From Geodermatophilaceae bacterium (lineage in GTDB: Bacteria > Actinomycetota > Actinomycetes > Mycobacteriales > Geodermatophilaceae): a stretch of DNA of 28,341 bases. Made by a program: the position numbers and the translations under genes. This document shows, piece by piece, positions 21,627 to 28,341 of this stretch; within the stretch, counting starts at the first letter, position 1; each line of letters begins with the position of its first letter. The notes beneath the pieces are model-generated. The model saw only the letters and a list, made by a program, of their open reading frames with translations. It was not told the DNA's origin and ran no database searches. Location: positions 1 through 28,341 of the forward strand of contig JACCXW010000428.1 of NCBI GenBank assembly GCA_013696785.1. Reading direction: 5' to 3'.

Positions 21627-24092
21627 GTGTCGTACCTTCCGGGGGCGGTGTTCGCTGGGTACACCATCGACCGGGTGCTGGGCGCCGGCGGGATGGGCAC
21701 CGTCTACCTCGCGCATCATCCGAGGCTGCCACGCAGGGACGCACTGAAGCTGTTGCGCGCCGACCTTTCCGCCGACCCCGGCTTCCGGGCCCGCTTCGAG
21801 CGGGAGGCGGACCTGGCCTCCCGACTGGATCATCGCAACATCGTGACCGTGTACGACCGCGGCTGCACCGACGAGCAACTGTGGATCGGCATGCAGTACG
21901 TCGAGGGCATCGATGCCGCCGAGGCGCTGTTCACCGACCCGGCCGGCATGACGGTCGAGCGGACCCTGCGGATCGTCCACGAAGTGGGTCTGGGCCTGGA
22001 TTTCGCGCACAGGCACGGGTTGTGGCATCGGGACGTCAAGCCGGCGAACATCCTGCTCGCCGCCACCGATGATCCTGACGAGCCCGAACGGGTGCTGCTC
22101 ACCGACTTCGGTGTGGCCAAGGCAGTGGACGAGGCCCGGCAGCTCACCAGCACCGGAAACATGCTGGCAACCCTGGCGTACGCCGCGCCGGAGCAGATCG
22201 AGTCGCGCGCACTGGACCACCGGGTCGACATCTATGCCCTGGGCTGCGTGCTCTACGAGTTGTTGACCGGACTCGTGCCGTTCCCGGAGGACACCGCGTA
22301 CGCCACCATGGCCGCGCACCTCAACAAGCCGCCACCGCGGCCGAGCGCGGTCGTGGCGACACTCCCGGCCGGTCTGGATGACGTCGTCGCCCGCGCAATG
22401 GCCAAGGACCGCGAGGACAGGTTCTCCTCCTGCCGAGAGCTGGCCCTGGCGGCCCGCGCCACGATCCAACCACCGGCTGCGCCGGCCCGACCGGCCGCGC
22501 GGGAGGCCAGCTCGCCGAAGACCCAGGTGGAGTCGCTACGCCCGCCGCTCACCGCGGCCGCGCCGCCGAGTCATGTGCCGAGCGAGACCGGAGGCCGACC
22601 GGCGGTACCGCCGGGACCGCGTCCGCCGTACCAGATCCGGGTACGGCGCACAGGTGGCCGGGATCTCGGCGGCGCACAGGATCTCGGCCCGATCTACACC
22701 GACACGCTGTCGCTGCTGGAGACGAGCGCGCTGTCCGATCTGCTGGACAGGTCACGGTTCTTCGGCCTGCCGCCGTTCCTGCCCGCCGATCGCCCGACAA
22801 CTGCCGACGTCCGGCAAGAGATCACTGTGATCAGCGCCGGGCGGAGCCATTCCGTCGGCTACGACCTGGCCGGCTCCCGGCGCCCCCCCGAACTCGACGA
22901 GTTCGTGGTCCGGCTCGAGCGGCTCGGCGGATGGCGCCGAAGCGGTCCGCCTCCGCTGCCTGCATCGCAACCTCAACCGGTCCCCGTCCACGGCCCGGGC
23001 GGCCCGGTGCCCGACCGGCGCCACACCGGAGCGCACGGCACCGGGACCTTGCCCACGCCCTGGTGGAAGCGCAAGGCTGTGCTCGCCGGGGTAGCCGCCG
23101 CCGCCGTCCTGGCTGTCATCGCCACGCTGCTCGTCGTGGGCAGCGGCCAGGACTCTCTGGCGGCACCGTCCTCGGTCGAAGCCACCCCGGCCGGGACCAC
23201 GGTGGAGGTCAGCTGGACCGAGGTCGAGCAGGCCAGCCGCTACCAGGTGCTTCGCGATGGCGACGTGCTCGACACCACCCGGGAGACGGCGTACACCGAC
23301 GATGAGGTCGAACCCGGCGAGCGGTACCGCTACACGGTGATCGCGCTCGGGTCGAACGGGCTCACGTCCAACGCGAGCAGCGGGCGAACGGTGACGGTGC
23401 CGCAGCCGAGGCCCCCACCCCCACCGCCGACGGGGATCAGCGTGTCGTCGGTGGCCGGCGTGGTGACGGTGACCTGGGACGAGGTGGAGGGGGCCTCGTC
23501 GTACAACCTGTTCCGCGGGACCGTGCGGCTCTACGGCGGCGAGGAGACGACGTTCGTCGACGAGAACGCGCCGCTCGGCACGCACGGGTACTCCGTGCTC
23601 GCCTCGGCCGCCGACGGGACGCTGTCCGAGCGCAGCCTGACCGCGCCGATCACGCTGTCGGACACCTGGGGCGACCTGGCCTTCATCGTGGCCGCATTTC
23701 CTGAGCTGCTCCCGGCGAACCCGCTCGAGCAGAGCTACCAGATGTCCACGTGCGGCGTGGAGAACTCGCCGGCGGACACCCACACCGACGGGGTAACCGT
23801 CTGCGACTACCCGAACGGCATCCACCTGGAGCTGTTGCACTACCCCGATGCGGAGGCGTTGCAGGCTCGAGTTGCGGAGACCACCGCCGAGTCGATCACC
23901 CCGGTGTCCTGGGGCTATGAGGGCGGCGTCGACGGGGGGACGCTCTACGAGAGCGAGGAGGGCGGCGAGACGACGTGGCGTTTCGCCACGTTCATCGCCC
24001 CGGAACGCGTGCTGTTCGGCCTGTACGTGGAGTGGCCCGGCCACACCGACGACGAGTTGTTCGAGACCTGGTGGTTCCCCGCTCCGTTCTAA
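21627..24092 (+). CDS. Receptor-like Ser/Thr protein kinase with emfourin-like, TM and two FN3 domains
   Basis: An 821-residue PknB-type kinase starting at GTG 21627, with GGGGAGG 5-6 nt upstream. The kinase domain (about 12-275) is intact: glycine loop GAGGMG (19-24), Lys 41, HRDVKPAN (134-141), DFG (160-162) and APE (187-189). A Pro/Ala-rich linker (280-335) follows. Residues about 336-436 (QIRVRR, SRFFGLPPFLPAD, ITVISAGRSHSVGYD, DEFVVRLERL) resemble the emfourin fold, known as an inhibitor of thermolysin-like M4 proteases. One membrane helix lies at about 484-505. Outside are two fibronectin type III domains (about 512-590 and 602-678) joined by a poly-Pro linker, and a C-terminal domain (680-821) with two Cys (709, 726) that may form a disulfide. 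It probably senses an extracellular cue and phosphorylates cytoplasmic targets. The emfourin assignment is by eye. Confidence 0.92.
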   Translation: MSYLPGAVFAGYTIDRVLGAGGMGTVYLAHHPRLPRRDALKLLRADLSADPGFRARFEREADLASRLDHRNIVTVYDRGCTDEQLWIGMQYVEGIDAAEALFTDPAGMTVERTLRIVHEVGLGLDFAHRHGLWHRDVKPANILLAATDDPDEPERVLLTDFGVAKAVDEARQLTSTGNMLATLAYAAPEQIESRALDHRVDIYALGCVLYELLTGLVPFPEDTAYATMAAHLNKPPPRPSAVVATLPAGLDDVVARAMAKDREDRFSSCRELALAARATIQPPAAPARPAAREASSPKTQVESLRPPLTAAAPPSHVPSETGGRPAVPPGPRPPYQIRVRRTGGRDLGGAQDLGPIYTDTLSLLETSALSDLLDRSRFFGLPPFLPADRPTTADVRQEITVISAGRSHSVGYDLAGSRRPPELDEFVVRLERLGGWRRSGPPPLPASQPQPVPVHGPGGPVPDRRHTGAHGTGTLPTPWWKRKAVLAGVAAAAVLAVIATLLVVGSGQDSLAAPSSVEATPAGTTVEVSWTEVEQASRYQVLRDGDVLDTTRETAYTDDEVEPGERYRYTVIALGSNGLTSNASSGRTVTVPQPRPPPPPPTGISVSSVAGVVTVTWDEVEGASSYNLFRGTVRLYGGEETTFVDENAPLGTHGYSVLASAADGTLSERSLTAPITLSDTWGDLAFIVAAFPELLPANPLEQSYQMSTCGVENSPADTHTDGVTVCDYPNGIHLELLHYPDAEALQARVAETTAESITPVSWGYEGGVDGGTLYESEEGGETTWRFATFIAPERVLFGLYVEWPGHTDDELFETWWFPAPF

Positions 24093-24110
24093 CTCTCGGA
24101 GCGCTCCGTC

Positions 24111-24665
24111 CTAAGAGGGGGCGCCGACGGCCGGCGCTTGACGGTCCGGTCCGGAGTCCGGCCACGGCGCCTTCGCCAACGCCTCTCGGGTACCCCCGGC
24201 GGTGACCGCCGATCGTGCGGTCCACCCGGTCAGCGTCATCGCTTCGGCCACGACGTCGAGGTAGGCGGCCAGGTCCACTCCGGTGTCGACCCCCAGACAC
24301 TGGGTCATGTGCACGAGGTCCTCCATGGGCGCGTTGCCCAGCACGGCCGGGTCTCCAGGCGCCCATAGATCACCCCCCAGCCCACCGAAGGCGCCTTCCA
24401 GCCAGCTCGCGCCGGCCATCATGGCGGCGAGGGCGTTGGCCAGCGCCATCCCGTTCCGGGCATGCAGGTGCACGCCGATGTCGATCCCTGGATAGGCCGC
24501 ACGGACGTCGGCGACCCCCGTGGCGATCTGGGCCGGATCGTCCATTCCGGCGCTGCTGGCCAGGTAGATCCCGTCGGCACCTGCCCGCGCGGCGGCGTCC
24601 ACGCATCGCATCCGATCCGCTCGGCTGACCTCGCCACGGCCGGGAGCGAATTCACAGGAGGTCAT
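24111..24665 (-). pseudogene. Truncated HMG-CoA-lyase-like (DRE-TIM) fragment
   Basis: About 184 residues matching only the second half of HMG-CoA-lyase-family TIM barrels. Recognisable are CEFAPGRGEV (cf. FGCPFEG), a degenerate LASSAGM where the family has LGDTxGM, GVHLHARNGMALANALAAMMAG with the metal-binding HxH, GGLGGDLWAPG with Asp where HMG-CoA lyase has its catalytic Cys, and GNAPMEDLVHMTQCLGVDTGVDL. The N-terminal half with the catalytic Arg-Asp is missing, because the fragment stops where the divergent SDR gene begins. Activity is therefore not expected. The last residues, QAPAVGAPS, are encoded by a 19-bp sequence that recurs at the end of the kinase gene at 25525. A small expressed protein cannot be excluded, but a remnant is more likely. 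Confidence 0.7.
24122..24140. repeat. 19-bp direct repeat, left copy
   Basis: This is identical to 25542-25560 and in the same orientation. It lies in the 3' end of the HMG-CoA-lyase-like remnant, where it encodes QAPAVG on the minus strand. Together the two copies bracket the remnant and the SDR gene. Confidence 0.75.
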
Positions 24666-25509
24666 GGCATGGCTGGACGGGTTGAAAAAGGTCGTCTTCG
24701 TCACCGGAGCGGCCCGCGGGCAGGGGCGCAGTCACGCGATCCGGCTGGCCGAGGAGGGCGCGGACATCATCGCGGTAGACCTTTGCGCCGACATTGAGAG
24801 CGTGCGGCCGTTCTATCAGGGGGCAACTCCGGAGGACCTGCAGGAAACCGTGCGCCAGGTCAAGGCGCTGGACCGCCGAATCGTGTCCGCGCAGGCTGAC
24901 GTCCGCGACCGCGACGCGTTGCAGAGCGTTGTGGACGACGGCGTCGCGCAGCTGGGGCGTCTCGACGCCGTTGTCGCAAACGCCGGGATCTTCACCTTCG
25001 GCGATGAGACGCATCGGCTACCGGAGCAAACCTGGCAAGACATCATCGACGTCAACATGACCGGTGTCTGGCACTCGGTGTCCGCCGCGACGCAGGCCAT
25101 CATCGACGGCGGCAACGGTGGCTCGGTGACCATCATCAGCTCGCTGGCCGGTTTCAAGGGCCTGCCCAATGTCGCTGCTTACACCGTCGCGAAGCACGGG
25201 ATCGTCGGTCTGATGAAGGTCCTCGCAAACGAGCTCGGTCCGCACCGGATCCGCGTCAACACGATCCACCCGAACGCGATAGAGACCGACATGATTATCA
25301 ATCCGGCGACGTTCAAGCTCTTCCGCCCCGACCTCGACGCCCCCACCAAGGACGACGCCGCTCCCGGATTCGCCGGCATGAACCCGATGAACGTCCCGTT
25401 CATCCCGTCGATCGCCGTGTCGAACGCTGTGCCGTTCCTGACGTCCGACGAAGCCGAATACGTGTCAGGTGCGATGCTGCCGGTTGACGCTGCGTCGGCG
25501 CAGAAATAG
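24664..25509 (+). CDS. Mycofactocin-coupled SDR family oxidoreductase
   Basis: A 281-residue Rossmann-fold dehydrogenase of the mycofactocin-coupled group, whose members hold NAD tightly and pass electrons to mycofactocin rather than exchanging the cofactor. Evidence is VVFVTGAARGQGRSHAIRLAEEGADIIAVDLC at the N-terminus (group-specific GAARGQGRSHA), ATPEDLQETVRQVKALDRRIV, NAG, catalytic Ser in IISSLAG, YTVAKHG, and RIRVNTIHPNAIETDMI. A strong AGGAGGT lies at 24656-24662, only 1 nt before the in-frame ATG 24664. The better-spaced ATG 24669 would encode the usual MAGRVE but is out of frame, suggesting a small deletion near 24683-24690. Mycofactocin biosynthesis genes are not in the window. Substrate probably an alcohol. 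Confidence 0.9.
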   Translation: MAWLDGLKKVVFVTGAARGQGRSHAIRLAEEGADIIAVDLCADIESVRPFYQGATPEDLQETVRQVKALDRRIVSAQADVRDRDALQSVVDDGVAQLGRLDAVVANAGIFTFGDETHRLPEQTWQDIIDVNMTGVWHSVSAATQAIIDGGNGGSVTIISSLAGFKGLPNVAAYTVAKHGIVGLMKVLANELGPHRIRVNTIHPNAIETDMIINPATFKLFRPDLDAPTKDDAAPGFAGMNPMNVPFIPSIAVSNAVPFLTSDEAEYVSGAMLPVDAASAQK

Positions 25510-25524
25510 TCGCAGCTGGTCGGG

Positions 25525-26373
25525 CTATGGCTGGCTGGTCACGCCGACGGCCGGCGCTTGCAGTTCCGACAGCCGGTCGGCCAGCGCCTCGGCCGTCTGT
25601 ACCCGCTCGGGAGCTGTGGCCAGGCAGCTCGCCACCACCGCGGCCTCCTCCGGGGTCAAGGCGCCGTTGATCTGCGGAAGCGTCGACTGGACGCGTCGGA
25701 TCGCGAGGAGCGGCTGTCGTTCCGGCATCTCGCCGTACAGCCCGACACCGGACAGCGCGCGGTGCAGCGTCGCGCCGAGACCCCAGATGTCGCTGGCCCG
25801 CGACGGGGAATCCCCGCGCAGCAGGGCCGGATCGACGAACTCCACCGACGTCTCCGGTGCCATCCCGGTCAGCGCGGCACCGGTCGTGAACACCCGAGCG
25901 AGCCCGAGGTCGGACAGCTTCCCGCCGTCGGCGTGCAGCATCACGTTGCCCGGCTTGATGTCGCCGTGGACGAGCCCAGCCTCGTGCAGGGCGTGCACCG
26001 CCCTGGCCGCGTGCTCCACCGCCCGCACCACCTCGTGCCGCTCCAACGGTCGCGCCGGAGTCGCGAGCGAACCGAGCGGGAGGTACTCCATCGCGTACAG
26101 GAAGTTGTCCTGCAGTACGGCGTCGTACACCGTCACCAGGTACGGCGAGTCGACGGCTGCGAAGGCGCGCAACTCCCGGACCCCGCGGCGGTACGCGTCC
26201 TCGCTGCAATGCCCGGCGAACACCTTCACGGCCACGAACTCGGCGCTGAGCCCCAGCCGCGCCGGTGGCCGGGCAAGGTAGAACTTGCCGTGGTTGCCTT
26301 CGCCGAGCACCCGCACGACGCGGAAATCAGCCAGCATCTGCGGAGCCGCGGCGGGCCGACCTTCCATAACCAT
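25525..26373 (-). CDS. Cytosolic Ser/Thr protein kinase with atypical HGD and DLG motifs
   Basis: A 282-residue single-domain kinase without membrane helix. Visible are GEGNHGKFY (glycine loop, 24-32), FVAVKVF (Lys 50), the alphaC Glu near 67, LVHGDIKPGNVML (136-148) and LSDLGLARV (Asp 155). HGD replaces HRD and DLG replaces DFG. The activation segment (ETSVEFVDPALL) differs from the common GTPxYMAPE, so regulation by activation-loop phosphorylation is doubtful; catalytic Lys, Asp and Asp are all present. The ATG at 26373 has GGGAG about 6 nt upstream. Its tail, LQAPAVGVTSQP, includes the 19-bp repeat shared with the lyase remnant. It converges with the SDR gene (15-nt gap) and diverges from the cation/proton antiporter. 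Confidence 0.88.
   Translation of the reverse strand: MVMEGRPAAAPQMLADFRVVRVLGEGNHGKFYLARPPARLGLSAEFVAVKVFAGHCSEDAYRRGVRELRAFAAVDSPYLVTVYDAVLQDNFLYAMEYLPLGSLATPARPLERHEVVRAVEHAARAVHALHEAGLVHGDIKPGNVMLHADGGKLSDLGLARVFTTGAALTGMAPETSVEFVDPALLRGDSPSRASDIWGLGATLHRALSGVGLYGEMPERQPLLAIRRVQSTLPQINGALTPEEAAVVASCLATAPERVQTAEALADRLSELQAPAVGVTSQP
25542..25560. repeat. 19-bp direct repeat, right copy
   Basis: CGCCGACGGCCGGCGCTTG, identical to 24122-24140. It lies in the 3' end of the cytosolic kinase gene, where it also encodes QAPAVG on the minus strand. Confidence 0.75.
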
Positions 26374-26414
26374 GAAGCTCTCCCAGTGAAAGCCGGGGGC
26401 GGCTAGCGCAAGCG

Positions 26415-26420
26415 TAGTAT
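26415..26420 (+). promoter_or_regulatory. Predicted -10 element of the antiporter gene
   Basis: TAGTAT fits TANNNT, in the 77-bp divergent gap, 30 nt before the ATG at 26451. A GAGGG ribosome-binding site (26439-26443) lies between them. Confidence 0.4.
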
Positions 26421-26450
26421 CCGCGAATCGTCGCGGTCGAGGGCCGCACC

Positions 26451-28341
26451 ATGTGGGTCAGACGGGTCGGTATCATGGACGTAGAAGTACTCAGTCCGGC
26501 CGAGATCGCCGCGTTCGTGCTGCTCGACATCGCCGTCATCATCATCGTCGCGCGGCTGTTCGGTCGTGCGGCCCGCTTGATCCGGCAGCCGGCGGTCATC
26601 GGAGAGATCGTGGCCGGGATCGCCCTCGGGCCGAGCCTGCTCGGGGCGCTGCCCGGCGATCTGGATCTGGAACTGTTTCCCGCTCAGGTCCGGCCGTACC
26701 TGTTCATCCTCGCCCAACTCGGCCTGATCCTGTTCATGTTCATCGTCGGACTCGAGCTGGACGTCGGTCTCATCCGGGGCCGCGAGCGGGTCGCCGGCGC
26801 GATCTCGCTGTGCTCGGTGGTGCTGCCGTTCGCCCTGGGCGCCGGCCTCACCCTCATCCTGCATCCGCTGCACGACGAAGTCGCCGGCGAGTCGGTGTCC
26901 CTGCTGGCGCTCGCCTTGTTCATCGGTGTGGCGATGTCGATCACCGCCTTCCCGGTGCTGGCCCGCATCCTCGGCGACCGCGGAATGCACCGCACCCCCG
27001 CAGGGGTGCTGGCACTGGCCTGCGCCGCCTTCGACGACATCCTGGCCTGGACGCTGCTCGCCTTTGTCGTGGCGGTATCGAAGGGCGAATCGCCGTTCGA
27101 CGTTGTCCGCATCGTCGGGCTGACCGGCCTTTTCGCAGCCGCGATGTTCCTCGGTGTCAAGCCCTTGCTGCGCCGGCTGACGCTCTGGTATCAGGCGGCG
27201 GGCAGGCTCAGTCCCGACGTGCTCGCCGTGGTCCTTATCGGCGTCCTGCTCTCCGGTTACGCGACCGACAAGATCGGCATCCACTCGATCTTCGGGGCGT
27301 TCATCTTCGGGGCAATCATGCCGCGTGAGGGCGCCGCGGAGCTGACCCGCGAGATCCTGGAGCGGTTGGAGCAGGTCAGCGTGCTGCTGCTGCTGCCGGT
27401 GTTCTTCGTGATCGCCGGTCTCGGCGTGGACGTCGGCGGCCTCGGCGTGAGCGGGCTGTGGCAGCTCGCGCTGATCCTCCTCGTCGCGATCGGGGGCAAA
27501 TTCGCCGGTGCCTTCACCGGCGCCCGGATGCTCGGCCTGCCGCCGCGGCAGGCGTCGGTGATCGGCGTCCTGATGAACACCCGCGGGTTGACCGAGCTGG
27601 TCATCCTGCAGATCGGCCGGGATCTCGGCGTACTGGACGGTGAGCTGTTCACCATGCTCGTCCTGATGGCTCTGGTCACCACCGCCATGACCGAGCCGCT
27701 GCTGCGCCTGGTCTACCCGGAGCGGATGCTGCGCCGCGACATCGAAGCCGCCGAGCGGGCGAGTCTCGGAATCCAGGATTCCTATCAGGTGCTCACGGTC
27801 GTCGACGAGCCCGCCCAGGCGCACCGCCTGATCGACCTCGGCTGCGACCTGCTCGGCAACGAATCACCGGCCGGGCTCGTCCTGGACCGGCTGGTTCCGG
27901 CGCCGCGCGCGCAGCTGGAGCTCGGCACCGGCTTGCTTCCGGACCTCGCCGCGATGGCGTCTGCGGTGGACGACCTGAAGCAGCTCACCCCGGCGGCGGA
28001 CGCACGCGGTGTGACATCCAACGTGATGTCCCGGTTCACGTCGGATCCGTGGACAGACCTCGCCTCGCAAGCGGAGATCGTGGATGCCGACGTCGTCCTG
28101 GTCAGCGCAGCCTGGGCGGACGCGCGAGCCGGTGGCCCGGCATCCGAGGCCTCCGTCGCCCGGACTGTGGTCACCGTGCGACTCGGCGCGCCCGACGACC
28201 CGGACACGCTGGAGCAGCCCGTCGTGGTGGTCGCCGACGTCAGCGCGGACGGGCGTACGGCGTTGCGGCTGGCCGCTCATGTGGCGATCCAGCGCGGTGC
28301 CGCGCTCTGGGTGGTGGACGCCGAGGGCAAGGGGCGCGGCG
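26451..28341 (+). CDS. CPA2-family cation/proton antiporter (3' end outside the window)
   Basis: The frame stays open from ATG 26451 to the end of the window, about 630 residues. The membrane part (to about residue 425) has roughly twelve helices and CPA2/KefB-type signatures: QPAVIGEIVAGIALGPSLLG, MSITAFPVLARILGDRGM, the ion-binding AFDDILAW (Asp 195-196), IHSIFGAFIFGAIMP and NTRGLTELVILQIG. A soluble cytoplasmic domain starts near 444 (QVLTVVDEPAQAHRLIDLG) and looks like the universal-stress-type regulatory domain found on such antiporters. It would exchange Na+ or K+ for H+ across the membrane. ATG 26451 is chosen for its GAGGG site with 7-nt spacing; ATG 26475 is the alternative. It is divergent from the cytosolic kinase gene. 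Confidence 0.92.
   Translation, partial: MWVRRVGIMDVEVLSPAEIAAFVLLDIAVIIIVARLFGRAARLIRQPAVIGEIVAGIALGPSLLGALPGDLDLELFPAQVRPYLFILAQLGLILFMFIVGLELDVGLIRGRERVAGAISLCSVVLPFALGAGLTLILHPLHDEVAGESVSLLALALFIGVAMSITAFPVLARILGDRGMHRTPAGVLALACAAFDDILAWTLLAFVVAVSKGESPFDVVRIVGLTGLFAAAMFLGVKPLLRRLTLWYQAAGRLSPDVLAVVLIGVLLSGYATDKIGIHSIFGAFIFGAIMPREGAAELTREILERLEQVSVLLLLPVFFVIAGLGVDVGGLGVSGLWQLALILLVAIGGKFAGAFTGARMLGLPPRQASVIGVLMNTRGLTELVILQIGRDLGVLDGELFTMLVLMALVTTAMTEPLLRLVYPERMLRRDIEAAERASLGIQDSYQVLTVVDEPAQAHRLIDLGCDLLGNESPAGLVLDRLVPAPRAQLELGTGLLPDLAAMASAVDDLKQLTPAADARGVTSNVMSRFTSDPWTDLASQAEIVDADVVLVSAAWADARAGGPASEASVARTVVTVRLGAPDDPDTLEQPVVVVADVSADGRTALRLAAHVAIQRGAALWVVDAEGKGRG

Noticed and set aside
24097..24108. 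CGGAGCGCTCCG after the receptor kinase gene as a terminator
   Set aside because: It is a perfect 12-bp palindrome but has no loop bases and no following T-tract; it could at most form a very short stem.
22752..27824. Minus-strand open frames at 22752-24044 and 26403-27824
   Set aside because: They are antisense to the receptor kinase and the antiporter; compositionally biased and without recognisable domains.
1..28341. tRNA, rRNA, CRISPR arrays, insertion sequences and integrases
   Set aside because: I read both strands for cloverleaf/CCA ends, regularly spaced repeats, transposase motifs and integrase genes and saw none; the repeats found are short palindromes or direct repeats only.

Overview
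The window is about 28.3 kb of very GC-rich DNA (roughly 70% by eye). Genes are tightly packed, GTG starts are common, and operon junctions often overlap by 4 nt (GTGA/ATGA). It carries a mycofactocin-coupled SDR, an ACAD10/11-type acyl-CoA dehydrogenase, a DUF559 endonuclease-like gene and PknB-type kinases. Together these point to an actinomycete (Actinomycetota); I cannot assign a family from the sequence alone. No rRNA, tRNA or CRISPR array was seen, and no gap between genes exceeds about 155 bp.

Layout. (1) 1-4938: a cox-type molybdoenzyme maturation cassette on the minus strand (MFS transporter, MoxR ATPase, CoxE-like VWA protein, XdhC/CoxF-like protein). A second, homologous MFS gene, cut by the window start, lies on the other side in the opposite orientation. 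(2) 5030-6291: moaA and moaD on the plus strand. (3) 6303-7353: a DUF559/AbiEi-like gene bracketed by two copies of a long palindromic repeat, sitting between moaD and moaE. (4) 7361-11496: a six-gene minus-strand operon running TOBE regulator, modA, modB, modC, mocA-like nucleotidyltransferase, moaE, i.e. molybdate uptake through cofactor assembly. An Rrf2-type regulator is divergent at 11649. (5) 12122-16034: minus-strand DUF1800, DUF1501 (Tat-exported) and PIG-V-like glycosyltransferase genes, apparently one operon. (6) 16116-21557: a divergent catabolic locus. Alpha/beta hydrolase, MBL-fold protein and FAD monooxygenase run leftwards; TetR regulator and acyl-CoA dehydrogenase run rightwards. 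A perfect 16-bp palindrome lies in the 44-bp divergent gap. (7) 21627-26373: two Ser/Thr kinase genes facing each other. Between them are a truncated HMG-CoA-lyase-like remnant and a mycofactocin-coupled SDR, with 19-bp direct repeats at the outer edges. (8) 26451 to the end: a CPA2 cation/proton antiporter, cut by the window end.

How it works together. Regions 1-4 form a molybdenum island: molybdate is imported by ModABC, MoaA/D/E contribute to molybdopterin synthesis, the MocA-like enzyme would add the nucleotide, and MoxR/CoxE/XdhC would mature a xanthine-dehydrogenase/CO-dehydrogenase-family enzyme. No such enzyme is encoded here, so the client lies elsewhere. Region 6 resembles a TetR-controlled pathway oxidising an aromatic, terpenoid or similar carbon source and feeding acyl-CoA oxidation; the substrate cannot be read from sequence.

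Most unusual items: a receptor-like kinase that appears to carry an emfourin-like domain between kinase and membrane segment; the palindrome-bracketed DUF559 cassette; a 13-mer palindrome (GTCCACWGTGGAC) present three times; the frame-shifted N-terminus of the SDR inside a repeat-bounded block; and a hairpin that could hide the ribosome-binding site of the first gene of the mod operon.
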